Counted from the stretch's first letter, positions 7,891 through 15,248 are shown. The stretch is 16,999 nucleotides of DNA from CAZTLI01 sp964614375 (GCA_964614375.1 CAZTLI010000064.1:1-16999); one strand, 5' to 3'. Notes: generated from the sequence alone by a model not told the origin. Made by a program: numbers and translations.

Positions 7891-7990
7891 CCGTTGCCGT
7901 AAGGTGTCTTAATGAGGCCGCATCAGATAGTTGAGGCACAAGGCAACAGCCAATAATCATTCTTGCTCGATAGATGTGTGTTAGTTGATG

Positions 7991-7995
7991 AAGGA
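7991..7995 (+). promoter_or_regulatory. Shine-Dalgarno AAGGA of fadA
   Basis: AAGGA lies 8 bases before the ATG at 8004. It is a strong, well-spaced site that supports independent translation of fadA after the 159-base gap. Confidence 0.6.
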
Positions 7996-8003
7996 CAATA
8001 ACC

Positions 8004-9188
8004 ATGCGTGAAGCAGTGATTGTAGCCGGGACACGGACAGCCGTTGGTAAAGCCGTGCGTGGCAGCACCAAAAATGCGCGGTCAGATGAAATGGCAGCGA
8101 CGGTTATTAAAGATTTACTCGACAAGACCGAAGGCAAGCTCGACCCGTCCGAAATTGATGATGTTATTATGGGTTGCGCCATGCCTGAAGGGTCGCAGGG
8201 TTTGAATTTTGCGCGAGTGATTGCGCTGCGGGCGGGGCTGCCTGTGGATGTACCCGGTCAGACCGTCAATCGGTTCTGTTCCAGCGGACTCCAGACGATT
8301 GCAATGGCGGCGGAACGGATTATCGCCAATGGCGCGGACATCATCATCGCAGGTGGTGCGGAGAGTATGTCGTCGGTGCCGATGAGCGGGCATCACATTA
8401 GCCCCAATCCCCACATGGCAGAAAATGACCCCTATGTCTATATGTCGATGGGGCATACGGCAGAACGGGTTGCTCAAGAATTTGGTATCTCGCGTGAAGA
8501 TCAGGATGAATTTGCCTATCACAGCCATCGGAAAGCGGCGGCGGCAATGGACAGCGGTAAATTTGCCGAAGAAATTGTGCCCTTTGAATGGGACGAAACG
8601 ATTATTGGTGCTGACGGGATGCCGACTATCAAACGCATGGTGCTCGACCAGGATGAACATCTGCGCCGTGAAACAACCGTTGAGGCACTGGCAAAGTTAA
8701 ATCCGGTCTTTAAACAGGGTGGCAGCGTCACGGCAGGGAATTCCAGCCCATTGAGCGATGGTGCCGCCGCCGTCGTGGTCATGGAAGCGAAAACTGCTGA
8801 GAAACTCGGTCTAAAGCCGCTGGCACGATTCGTCGGGTTTAATGTGGCGGGGGTGCGTCCTGAGATTATGGGTGTGGGGCCAATCGCCGCCGTGCCCAGG
8901 CTGCTCAAACGCACGGGCATGTCGCTGGACGATATTGACATCATCGAGTTAAATGAAGCGTTTGCCTCACAATCGCTGGCGGTGATACGCGACCTCGAAA
9001 TTGACCCCGAAAAATTGAACGTCAACGGCGGCGCGATAGCCCTGGGGCATCCATTGGGCTGCACCGGTGCGAAGCTCACTGTGCAAATCATCAACGAGAT
9101 GCAGCGTCGTGGCAGTCAATATGGCATGGTGACCATGTGCATCGGCGGCGGTATGGGCGCGGCTGGAATCTTCGAGAATTTGAATTAG
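8004..9188 (+). CDS. fadA: Acetyl-CoA C-acyltransferase (3-ketoacyl-CoA thiolase), FadA type
   Basis: A 394-residue thiolase, the usual family length. It is predicted to perform the thiolytic cleavage of 3-ketoacyl-CoA that ends each beta-oxidation cycle. The catalytic residues are visible: nucleophile Cys92 in NRFCSSGLQ, His349 in GGAIALGHPLGCTG, and the acid/base Cys379 in TMCIGGGMGAAG. Other family marks are AGGAESMSSVPM, VTAGNSSPLSDGAAA and ELNEAFASQ. Wording around these motifs is close to the Bacillus FadA I remember, which fits its position after a FadN-type gene. A biosynthetic acetoacetyl-CoA thiolase is the main alternative, less likely given the context. A terminator hairpin follows. 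Confidence 0.94.
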   Translation: MREAVIVAGTRTAVGKAVRGSTKNARSDEMAATVIKDLLDKTEGKLDPSEIDDVIMGCAMPEGSQGLNFARVIALRAGLPVDVPGQTVNRFCSSGLQTIAMAAERIIANGADIIIAGGAESMSSVPMSGHHISPNPHMAENDPYVYMSMGHTAERVAQEFGISREDQDEFAYHSHRKAAAAMDSGKFAEEIVPFEWDETIIGADGMPTIKRMVLDQDEHLRRETTVEALAKLNPVFKQGGSVTAGNSSPLSDGAAAVVVMEAKTAEKLGLKPLARFVGFNVAGVRPEIMGVGPIAAVPRLLKRTGMSLDDIDIIELNEAFASQSLAVIRDLEIDPEKLNVNGGAIALGHPLGCTGAKLTVQIINEMQRRGSQYGMVTMCIGGGMGAAGIFENLN

Positions 9189-9217
9189 CAATAACGCCTC
9201 AAATTTCACTAACATTC

Positions 9218-9256
9218 AACCGTCAGAGTCAATGGCTCTGGCGGTTATTGTTGTTG
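9218..9256 (+). terminator. Intrinsic terminator after fadA
   Basis: An 11-bp stem, AACCGTCAGAG (9218-9228) with CTCTGGCGGTT (9236-9246), contains one T-G wobble and has a 7-base loop. It is followed by the T-rich tract TTATTGTTGTTG. It closes the beta-oxidation block. Confidence 0.75.
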
Positions 9257-9304
9257 CATTTCGGTTTGAATTTGTCGAATTCTTCGATTATTTCCGCGTC
9301 TTTA

Positions 9305-9338
9305 TTGGGGAAAATTAACAATTAACGTACAATATAAT
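9305..9338 (+). promoter_or_regulatory. Candidate sigma70-type promoter of the histidine kinase gene
   Basis: TTGGGG (9305-9310), a 17-base spacer, and TACAAT (9328-9333), which runs into a perfect TATAAT at 9333-9338. The region is strongly AT-rich and lies between the fadA terminator and the kinase start, about 50 bases upstream of the ATG. Confidence 0.45.
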
Positions 9339-9388
9339 CAATTCACCCTTTCGCAATAGTTATATTTGTATTTGCAGAGAACAAAATC

Positions 9389-10945
9389 ATGGCTATCCCA
9401 ACCAGTGCAGATTTCGCTACCGAAGTAAAATCAGACCGTTTGAATATCCTCTGGCGTGTAACCCTTGCTATCACGGTGTTGATAGGGTTTATCATCGCCG
9501 GTTTTGGTTTTCGCGGCGCGGATTCAGATATTGTCACGCTGGCGATGCCATTTTTGCTCATTATTGGTGGCTGTTTGTTGACGGGTTCACTCCTCCGGCG
9601 CAATCAATATACATTCGGTGTTTGGGCGTATGCGTTAGGGGGTGTGGCGGCGAGCGGTTTTGCGATGATTTATGGCGGCAATCGCGCCTATGAAATCGTG
9701 CCGTTTGTTTTTCCTATCGTGGTCTTCATGGTTGGGCTGATGCTGCCGCCGGTGAGCACATTCTTGATGGCAAGCATTGCTACGTTGATTGTCCTTTTTG
9801 CTCCGGTGTTGACGGCACTGGAACTGTCTGTATCACTCGTCAATCCAATCACAGCGATTGTGTTAACTTTTTTGAGCGCGATTTTCTCGGCACAGGTGAC
9901 AGGGGAATTATATCAAATCGCAGAGTGGGCGCTGTCTAACTACCAGCGCGAACGGCGCACTAATGATGAGTTGTTTGAAAAACGGCAGCAATTGCAAAAG
10001 TCGTTACAACGCAGCGAGGCGCTGAGCGAGGTATTAAAAGAAACCAATACAGAGCTGGAAATTGCCAGATCCGCCGCCGAGGAAGCCAAACACTTTCGTG
10101 GGCAATTTTTGGCGAACATGAGTCATGAACTCCGCACGCCCCTCAATGCCATTATCGGCTTTAGCGAGACGATGCTGCGCTTTCCCGTGATGTATGACAA
10201 CGTGCCCCTGCCACAAGAGTATCATGGCGACCTTGAGCAGATTTACAATAGTGGTCGTCAACTGCTGCACGTTATCAACGACATTCTTGATTTGGCGCGT
10301 GTCGATGCGGGTAAACTGGATGTGGTGCGCGAGAAGGTCGATTTGCAGGCCATCCTTTCGGCAGTGAAGGCGACGGCGCGTGGACTAACGGCGCAAAAGC
10401 CAATTGAACTCAAATGGGATTTTCCCGATCCTCTGCCTGATGTGTGGGCAGATGCCAGTCGTTTGCGCCAGGTCTTGCTGAATTTATATAGCAACGCGAC
10501 CAAATTTACGGACAGTGGTGAAATCAAGCTGCGCGTGCGCGTGCAAAGCGATAAGGTGCTGTTCAGCGTCAGCGACACGGGTTCGGGTATCCCGGACTAT
10601 CAACAGAAGCTCATTTTTGACGAATTTTCGCAGGCCGAAGCGACCGGACGTGACCCGCGTGCAGGCGCTGGTTTGGGGTTGACCATTTCGCGCCAACTGC
10701 TGGATTTGATGGGTGGCGAAATTTGGGTGGAAAGCGAAGTGGGCAAAGGCAGCACATTCCATTTCACTATCCCGCGCTATGATGGGCAAGAAGTGGGTGA
10801 AGATACTGAAGAGCGCCGTGCAGAGATGCCGCAAGAAATCAAAGATACCAAAGAGATAGACAAGTTGTTGAAGTCTAATGGAATCGAGATTCCACAAAAG
10901 CAGCAATCATCCGTCACTCATCCCGCCGCGAGCGATAAATCATGA
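9389..10945 (+). CDS. Membrane sensor histidine kinase
   Basis: 518 residues. About six hydrophobic helices occupy residues 25-170 (near 25-43, 49-66, 77-96, 103-120, 123-143 and 150-170), with no large periplasmic domain and no recognisable HAMP or PAS. A charged coiled-coil stretch (about 183-235) leads to the HisKA domain, whose phospho-acceptor is His246 in FLANMSHELRTPLN. The ATPase domain shows the N box (Asn369 in NLYSNATKF), the G1 box (DTGSGI, Asp396) and the G2 box (GAGLGLTI, 426-433). A hydrophilic tail follows from about 468. It should autophosphorylate on His246 and pass phosphate to the response regulator 17 bases downstream. The signal is unknown; a sensor made only of membrane helices suggests a membrane-associated or hydrophobic cue. 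Confidence 0.92.
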   Translation: MAIPTSADFATEVKSDRLNILWRVTLAITVLIGFIIAGFGFRGADSDIVTLAMPFLLIIGGCLLTGSLLRRNQYTFGVWAYALGGVAASGFAMIYGGNRAYEIVPFVFPIVVFMVGLMLPPVSTFLMASIATLIVLFAPVLTALELSVSLVNPITAIVLTFLSAIFSAQVTGELYQIAEWALSNYQRERRTNDELFEKRQQLQKSLQRSEALSEVLKETNTELEIARSAAEEAKHFRGQFLANMSHELRTPLNAIIGFSETMLRFPVMYDNVPLPQEYHGDLEQIYNSGRQLLHVINDILDLARVDAGKLDVVREKVDLQAILSAVKATARGLTAQKPIELKWDFPDPLPDVWADASRLRQVLLNLYSNATKFTDSGEIKLRVRVQSDKVLFSVSDTGSGIPDYQQKLIFDEFSQAEATGRDPRAGAGLGLTISRQLLDLMGGEIWVESEVGKGSTFHFTIPRYDGQEVGEDTEERRAEMPQEIKDTKEIDKLLKSNGIEIPQKQQSSVTHPAASDKS

Positions 10946-10962
10946 TGTAAAGGACTTTCATT

Positions 10963-11613
10963 ATGCGAATTATGTACATTGAAGATAATCCGGCGAATCT
11001 ATTTTTGGTCAAACGGGTCGCCCGTATGGGCAATCATGATGTCATTAATTATATTGATGGTCAAACCGCGCTAGAGAAGTTTGAAAGTGATAATCCCGAT
11101 CTGGTCTTGATTGATATTCAACTGTCGGGTGAGCTTTCGGGGTTGGATGTCGTCAAGAAATTACGCAAACAGGGGCACAAAACGCCTGTCGTAGCGGTTA
11201 CAGCCTATGCGATGGTCGGTGACCGTGAACGCTGCCTCGATGCAGGCTGTGACGATTATCTGGCGAAACCGCTGCCTGTGCCTGCATTGGTCGATTTGAT
11301 TAAACGTTATGAAGGCGATTCGGGTGAGCGTGGCGCAGCAGCGCCCGCCACACCTGCTGAAGACAAAGCCGAGACGAAATCCGAAACGCCCAAAGTAGAA
11401 GCCACAGCGGAAACTGCCGCAACGACAGTGGCGACAAGCGCCGAAAAGCAGCCGGCTGCACCCCCTGATTCTGCTGGTTCAGGTGAAGCGAAGGCGGAAA
11501 AATCAGCGGAGGCTGTGGCTAAAACCGAAGAAATACCCGTCGCTGCGGAAGATGTTGAACAAAAATCGGAAGCTAAAACGGATAAAACCCCGGACGCCGC
11601 GAAATCCTCATAG
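10963..11613 (+). CDS. Single-domain response regulator with a long Ala/Glu/Lys/Pro-rich tail
   Basis: 216 residues. A complete receiver domain occupies 1-117, with acidic E7/D8, phospho-acceptor Asp51 (LVLIDIQL), Thr80 and Lys102 (LAKPLP), the standard switch set. It belongs to the CheY/DivK-like group often paired with hybrid or membrane kinases. Residues about 118-216 form a low-complexity tail dominated by A, E, K, T, P and S with no recognisable fold, so there is no DNA-binding output domain. The gene follows the histidine kinase by 17 bases with an AAAGGA Shine-Dalgarno, and they should form one two-component pair. A strong terminator follows. Output is probably by protein-protein contact. 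Confidence 0.9.
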   Translation: MRIMYIEDNPANLFLVKRVARMGNHDVINYIDGQTALEKFESDNPDLVLIDIQLSGELSGLDVVKKLRKQGHKTPVVAVTAYAMVGDRERCLDAGCDDYLAKPLPVPALVDLIKRYEGDSGERGAAAPATPAEDKAETKSETPKVEATAETAATTVATSAEKQPAAPPDSAGSGEAKAEKSAEAVAKTEEIPVAAEDVEQKSEAKTDKTPDAAKSS

Positions 11614-11634
11614 CTCAAATCAACAGCGAATTGT

Positions 11635-11663
11635 AAAAGAGACTCGCACGGGTCTCTTTTTTT
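11635..11663 (+). terminator. Intrinsic terminator, possibly bidirectional, between response regulator and lipid kinase genes
   Basis: A 9-bp stem, AAAAGAGAC (11635-11643) with GTCTCTTTT (11652-11660), has an 8-base loop and a run of seven T at 11657-11663. On the other strand the stem also ends in TTTT, so it may also serve the convergent gene, whose stop codon overlaps it. Confidence 0.88.
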
Positions 11664-12591
11664 ATGGATGTGTGAGTAAATGCAGCAAGCCGGGACGAAC
11701 ACGAAACGATAAATCGTGCCCGAACGCGGCCTCGCCATCTAGCTCTGTGCTGATGAGGCCGTCGCTGCGCTGCACACGCACTTCTTTCGCCTGCCGAAAA
11801 TGTACTGCCGGATGTTGCAAATGTGAGGCATCGTAAATGCGGCGGAGTGCCAGAATCGCCCGTGCGCGTGCCATCCCTTCGACGAGAATCACATCAAATA
11901 GACCATCATCGACTTCGGCATGAGGCGCTACCCGCATCCCTCGCCCAAACGTCGTGCCATTGGCAACAGCCACCAGATAGGCCGAGCCGTCATACCATTC
12001 TTCACCATCGAGTGTGATTTGCAGTTGTTCAGGGGGGTGTTGGATGAGCGTTTCGATAGTCGCCTTCAAAAATGTCCAGGGACGCCGTTGGCGGACACGA
12101 TTCACCTTATCGCTGACATAGCCACTGATACCACTGCTGGCAATGTTGAGGAAATGGCGTTGTTCCCGCTGTCCCTGTGGCGTTTCAAACGTGAACTGCC
12201 CGATGTCGATAGCGCGCGGCTCAGCATTAGCGATCCATTCCGCCGCGGCCTCGATATTGAAGGGGATGCCCACGCTGCGCGCCCAATCACGACCTGTACC
12301 AACCGGCAGCATCCCATAGACCATCGGTGGGCCATCTGGATTTTGCTCATTGAGGTCGGCAAGGGCGTTGATAAGGGCGTGATTTGTCCCATCGCCACCA
12401 ATAGAGATGACGCGGGTCAGACCACTGGCGTAGGCTTTATCCAGATGGATAGCGACTTCTTCCGAATTTTGCGTGACGGCAATGACCAACTCGCCTAATT
12501 TGTCCCAGAGTATGGGTTCGATTTGTGTCCAGATGCTGCCTGCGCGCCCCCCGGCGGCGTGGGGATTGAGGATAATCAGTGTTTTTGTCAT
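11662..12591 (-). CDS. Diacylglycerol kinase / YegS-type lipid kinase family protein
   Basis: 309 residues from the ATG at 12591, which begins MTKTLIILNPHAAGG; an upstream in-frame ATG at 12636 would add 15 residues unlike the family. Motifs of the DAGK catalytic fold are N9-P10 in the first strand, GGDGT (65-69) for ATP binding, and PVGTGRDWAR near 96-105. The family phosphorylates diacylglycerol, sphingosine or related lipids at the inner membrane face; the true substrate here cannot be told. The usual Asn of GTGND is Arg101. No membrane helix is evident. It stands alone on the minus strand, convergent with the response regulator and separated from proA by a terminator. Confidence 0.9.
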   Translation of the reverse strand: MTKTLIILNPHAAGGRAGSIWTQIEPILWDKLGELVIAVTQNSEEVAIHLDKAYASGLTRVISIGGDGTNHALINALADLNEQNPDGPPMVYGMLPVGTGRDWARSVGIPFNIEAAAEWIANAEPRAIDIGQFTFETPQGQREQRHFLNIASSGISGYVSDKVNRVRQRRPWTFLKATIETLIQHPPEQLQITLDGEEWYDGSAYLVAVANGTTFGRGMRVAPHAEVDDGLFDVILVEGMARARAILALRRIYDASHLQHPAVHFRQAKEVRVQRSDGLISTELDGEAAFGHDLSFRVRPGLLHLLTHP

Positions 12592-12693
12592 GGCAGAGTG
12601 ACCTGTGTGATAAGTAAATCTAGTTCTAATAAACATTGCTGGTGGCTATAACACATAAACACGGCAAACCGATACGATGTTGAAATCGAAGTG

Positions 12694-12729
12694 AAAACAA
12701 AAATCGGCAGCCTGCTTCAGCGACTACCG
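12694..12729 (-). terminator. Intrinsic terminator downstream of proA
   Basis: Read on the minus strand, CGGTAG and CTGCCG pair (one T-G wobble) around a 13-base loop. An A and then TTTTTGTTTT follow. It lies 28 bases past the proA stop and separates proA from the lipid kinase gene. Confidence 0.6.
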
Positions 12730-12757
12730 GTTCATAGACACTCCTCTGAGATTGATA

Positions 12758-13882
12758 CTATTGCCGGACGTGCCAATCACCCACCACCACCCACTTATAC
12801 GTGGTGAGTTCTTCAAGCGCCATCGGGCCGCGCGCGTGGAGCTTTTGCGTGCTCACCGCGATTTCTGCGCCGAGACCGAGCGCACTGCCATCATTAAAGC
12901 GGGTGCTGGCATTCCAGAAGACGGCGGCTGAATCGACTTCATTGAGGAATTGTTCTGCCCGGGCGGGATTTGTGGTCAGGATGCCGTCGGAATGTTGGGT
13001 GCTGTGGTCACGGATGTGCTCAATGGCGTCATCCAACCCGCCGACAACCTTTAAGCCCAACGTCAAGCCCAGCCATTCGATGTCGAAGTCATCAGCGCCA
13101 GCCGGTTTAACACGATTATCGCCGCTAAGATGATTGAAGGCTTTGGGTTCGGCTTTGAATACGACCCCAGCTTTGCCCAGATAATCCACCACACGCGGCA
13201 GGAAGTCCGCAGCAATATGTTCATGCACCAGCAGAGTGTCCAGCGCATTACAAACCGCAGGGCGTTGTGTCTTCGCATTGTGGATGATAGGCAAACAGGC
13301 ATTAAGGTCGGCGGATTCATCAACATATAAGTGACAGATACCAATTCCGCCTGTGATGACCGGAATCGTGCTGTTTTCGCGGCAGTAATTATGCAGGCTG
13401 TTGCCGCCACGCGGGATAATCATGTCGATATATTTGTGCAGCTTCAGCATTTCGCCTACATAACGACGGTCTGTACTGGCGATATATTGCACACTATCCG
13501 CGGGTAATCCGTGCGCCTGGAGCGCCGATTGCAGCGCATCCACCAGTGCCATGTTGGTACGCAAGACCTCTTTACCACCGCGCAGAATGACGGCGTTGCC
13601 GGTTTTGAGTGCCAGCGCTGCCACATCAATCGTGACATTGGGGCGACTCTCGTAAATGGTGCCAAGCACGCCTAATGGAGTCCGGCGGCGCGACACTTTG
13701 AGACCATTGTCCATCACGCGCTCATCATAGACGCGGCCTACAGGGTCGGGCAGTTCGGCGACCTTTCGCACATCGGCAATCATCCCGGTCATACGCTTTG
13801 CCATGTCGAGACGGTCACGTATCCATGTCGGGTCAACATCGTTGTTGCGCGCATCGTCTAAATCGAGTTGATTAGCGGTCAA
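12758..13882 (-). CDS. proA: Glutamate-5-semialdehyde dehydrogenase (gamma-glutamyl phosphate reductase), main body; frameshifted from its N-terminus
   Basis: This frame carries 374 residues of ProA, the NADPH-dependent reductase that converts glutamyl-5-phosphate to glutamate semialdehyde in proline synthesis. Seen are IYESRPNVTID (76-86), LKTGNAVILRGGKE (92-105), IIPRGGNSL (155-163) and the catalytic cysteine Cys211 in QRPAVCNALDTLL. Aldehyde-dehydrogenase-type length and order are otherwise normal. The TTG at 13882 is only the first possible codon in this frame; the true N-terminus (about 51 residues) is encoded just upstream in another frame at 13879-14034. Restoring one T in the TTT run (minus strand, 13881-13883) joins them as QTKPILTANQLDL, matching the usual ILxAN region, and gives a 425-residue protein of family length. 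It may be a real mutation or a one-base sequence error. Confidence 0.9.
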   Translation of the reverse strand: MTANQLDLDDARNNDVDPTWIRDRLDMAKRMTGMIADVRKVAELPDPVGRVYDERVMDNGLKVSRRRTPLGVLGTIYESRPNVTIDVAALALKTGNAVILRGGKEVLRTNMALVDALQSALQAHGLPADSVQYIASTDRRYVGEMLKLHKYIDMIIPRGGNSLHNYCRENSTIPVITGGIGICHLYVDESADLNACLPIIHNAKTQRPAVCNALDTLLVHEHIAADFLPRVVDYLGKAGVVFKAEPKAFNHLSGDNRVKPAGADDFDIEWLGLTLGLKVVGGLDDAIEHIRDHSTQHSDGILTTNPARAEQFLNEVDSAAVFWNASTRFNDGSALGLGAEIAVSTQKLHARGPMALEELTTYKWVVVGDWHVRQ

Positions 13883-14034
13883 ATCGGTTTGGTTTGTGCT
13901 TCGAGTGCATCGGCAATCGCCAGAATGACTGCATTCTTTTGTTCAGTTGTCAGTTGAGCGAGTGTTTGGGCGGCGGCCTTCGCCCGTTTGCCCATGTCCA
14001 CCAGATCAACTGTCCGTGTCACCAACTCAACCAT
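13879..14034 (-). pseudogene. proA: N-terminal fragment of ProA in a different frame
   Basis: 51 residues from MVELVTRTVDLVDMG to ALEAQTKPI, then TGA. This is the expected ProA N-terminal helix region (AKAAAQTLAQL, then IADALEAQT). The ATG at 14034 has GAGG 6 bases upstream, making it the better start; a GTG at 14064 would add ten charged residues. The fragment overlaps the main body by 4 bases and is one base out of frame with it. On its own it has no active site. Confidence 0.75.
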
Positions 14035-14040
14035 AAGCGA

Positions 14041-14044
14041 CCTC
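14041..14044 (-). promoter_or_regulatory. Shine-Dalgarno GAGG of proA
   Basis: On the minus strand GAGG is followed by 6 bases and then the ATG at 14034. It fixes the translational start of proA in the N-terminal fragment's frame. Confidence 0.6.
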
Positions 14045-14074
14045 GCCTTTTTATTCTCATTCACTCAGTCGCTA

Positions 14075-14103
14075 ATTGTGCCGCGTATCGGCGTAGAATT
14101 CAA
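14075..14103 (-). promoter_or_regulatory. Candidate promoter of proA
   Basis: On the minus strand, TTGAAT (14103-14098), a 17-base spacer and CACAAT (14080-14075). It lies about 40 bases before the proA start, opposed to the membrane-protein promoter. Confidence 0.4.
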
Positions 14104-14134
14104 CCGGCTGCTGTAGTTAAAACGCCCGGCTGCT
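14104..14134. repeat. 9-bp direct repeat in the divergent proA / membrane-protein intergenic region
   Basis: CCGGCTGCT occurs at 14104-14112 and again at 14126-14134, 22 bases apart start to start, about two helical turns. It sits between the two outward-facing candidate promoters, a typical place for a shared regulator site. No regulator is identified. Confidence 0.5.
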
Positions 14135-14148
14135 TTGTATGATTTATA

Positions 14149-14178
14149 TTGACAATACCTCTGCAAAATATGTACAAT
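14149..14178 (+). promoter_or_regulatory. Sigma70-type promoter of the membrane protein gene
   Basis: A perfect TTGACA (14149-14154), an 18-base spacer, and TACAAT (14173-14178). The expected transcript start near 14185 gives a leader of about 35 bases. Confidence 0.7.
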
Positions 14179-14209
14179 ATGGCTGATAAGCGAAATTATA
14201 CAGTTCAAT

Positions 14210-14213
14210 GGAG
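14210..14213 (+). promoter_or_regulatory. Shine-Dalgarno GGAG deciding the start of the membrane protein
   Basis: GGAG is 6 bases before the ATG at 14220. The upstream in-frame ATG at 14208 overlaps it and is the weaker choice. Confidence 0.55.
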
Positions 14214-14219
14214 CGGGTA

Positions 14220-15248
14220 ATGATAAAAACCGTGCGCGGAAGCGACATCGTTAATGGCAGCCTCATCTTTTCGCTCGTAGTCTGTGCTGCAATTATTCTG
14301 ATGGGTACATGGCTGCTGCAATTTGAATTAGCGGATGTTCCGCCGGGCGATAATGGCTTTTTCTATGAGTGGCAGCTCGCCAACCCGACATTCTGGAGCC
14401 GGGCGACGGCATGGTTGGGGTTTGTGTTTCATCAACTGGCAATCTGGGGCACAATCTGGTATGCCCGTAAACACTACAGCAAGTACACAGAGGGTCTGCG
14501 TCCGGCAAATTATTGGGCGCTGGCGATTAACCTTGTGTTTATCATACTGCACTACATCCAGACATTTGTCTTTTATGACGCAATCGCGCAGGACATCCCC
14601 AGTTGGACAGCGCAATTTGCCGTCGCATTGATGCTGATTGTTATTCTGGCGATGGAAAATCCACGACGCGGGTTGTTCTTTGGGCGGAAGGTGGGATTCC
14701 GGCGCGGTTTCGTCGAGATTCTTAAACGCTATCACGGCTATTTCTTCAGCTTTGCCGTGATATACACGTTCTGGTTTCACCCGATGGTGCCGACATGGGG
14801 GCATCTGGTGGGCTTTGTGCATGTGATCCTGGTGATGGTACAGGGTTCGTTGATGTTCACGCGCGTGCATCTGAACCGCAAGTGGATGTTTCTGCTGGAA
14901 ATACTGGTGCTGCCTCATGCGTTTCAGGTGGCATTGGCACAGGGCAATGGTCTCTGGCCGATGTTCCTCTTCGGGTTTGCGGCTATTTTCCTGGTGACGC
15001 AGATGCACGGCCTGAACCTCAAACCCTGGATGAAGCGGGCATTTTATAGCGGATTTATCCTCGCCGTGTTGTGGACATATATTGTCTTGCGTCAACCCTA
15101 TCAGGTGAATGAGGTCATCCGAATACCGTTAATTGAATATGCTGTTGTGTTTGTGATGTACGGGATTTTTCTGCTGGTCGCAAAAATCACGTCGCTGTTT
15201 CAGGCAGGTGGTGGCACACCACTCGAATCGACTGCGGCAGGCGATTAA
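14220..15248 (+). CDS. Polytopic membrane protein of unknown function
   Basis: 342 residues (346 if the ATG at 14208 is used). About ten hydrophobic helices run through the protein: near 14-33, 63-82, 98-118, 129-146, 174-191, 194-213, 224-242, 245-263, 274-290 and 303-322. Short loops and a hydrophilic tail (GGGTPLESTAAGD) complete it. I do not recognise the family. Histidines in or beside the helices are frequent (about residues 71, 111, 172, 187, 195, 201, 217, 233 and 263), which could point to a metal or haem site, but this is speculation. It has its own good promoter and Shine-Dalgarno, is transcribed divergently from proA, and ends at a terminator hairpin. It interrupts the proB-to-proA stretch on the opposite strand. 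Confidence 0.8.
   Translation: MIKTVRGSDIVNGSLIFSLVVCAAIILMGTWLLQFELADVPPGDNGFFYEWQLANPTFWSRATAWLGFVFHQLAIWGTIWYARKHYSKYTEGLRPANYWALAINLVFIILHYIQTFVFYDAIAQDIPSWTAQFAVALMLIVILAMENPRRGLFFGRKVGFRRGFVEILKRYHGYFFSFAVIYTFWFHPMVPTWGHLVGFVHVILVMVQGSLMFTRVHLNRKWMFLLEILVLPHAFQVALAQGNGLWPMFLFGFAAIFLVTQMHGLNLKPWMKRAFYSGFILAVLWTYIVLRQPYQVNEVIRIPLIEYAVVFVMYGIFLLVAKITSLFQAGGGTPLESTAAGD

Noticed and set aside
7931..7959. Possible promoter upstream of fadA (TTGAGG with TAATCA)
   Set aside because: The -10 match is poor and nothing else supports it.
8519..9094. Minus-strand open frame (191 codons) antisense to fadA
   Set aside because: Ser/Ala-rich shadow composition, with no motif; the plus-strand thiolase active-site motifs overlap it.
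11920..12498. Plus-strand open frame (192 codons) antisense to the lipid kinase
   Set aside because: The minus-strand gene carries the GGDGT and PVGTG motifs; the antisense frame shows no recognisable domain.
13882..13896. AAACC tandem duplication as the cause of the proA frameshift
   Set aside because: Removing one copy restores frame but leaves the junction two residues shorter than the family; adding one T gives the expected length and the ILxAN match, so it is the better explanation.
14328..15095. Long minus-strand open frame (255 codons) antisense to the membrane protein
   Set aside because: The product is low in hydrophobic residues and has an odd composition rich in His, Gln and Cys. 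The opposite strand has a promoter, Shine-Dalgarno and clear transmembrane helices, so this is a shadow.
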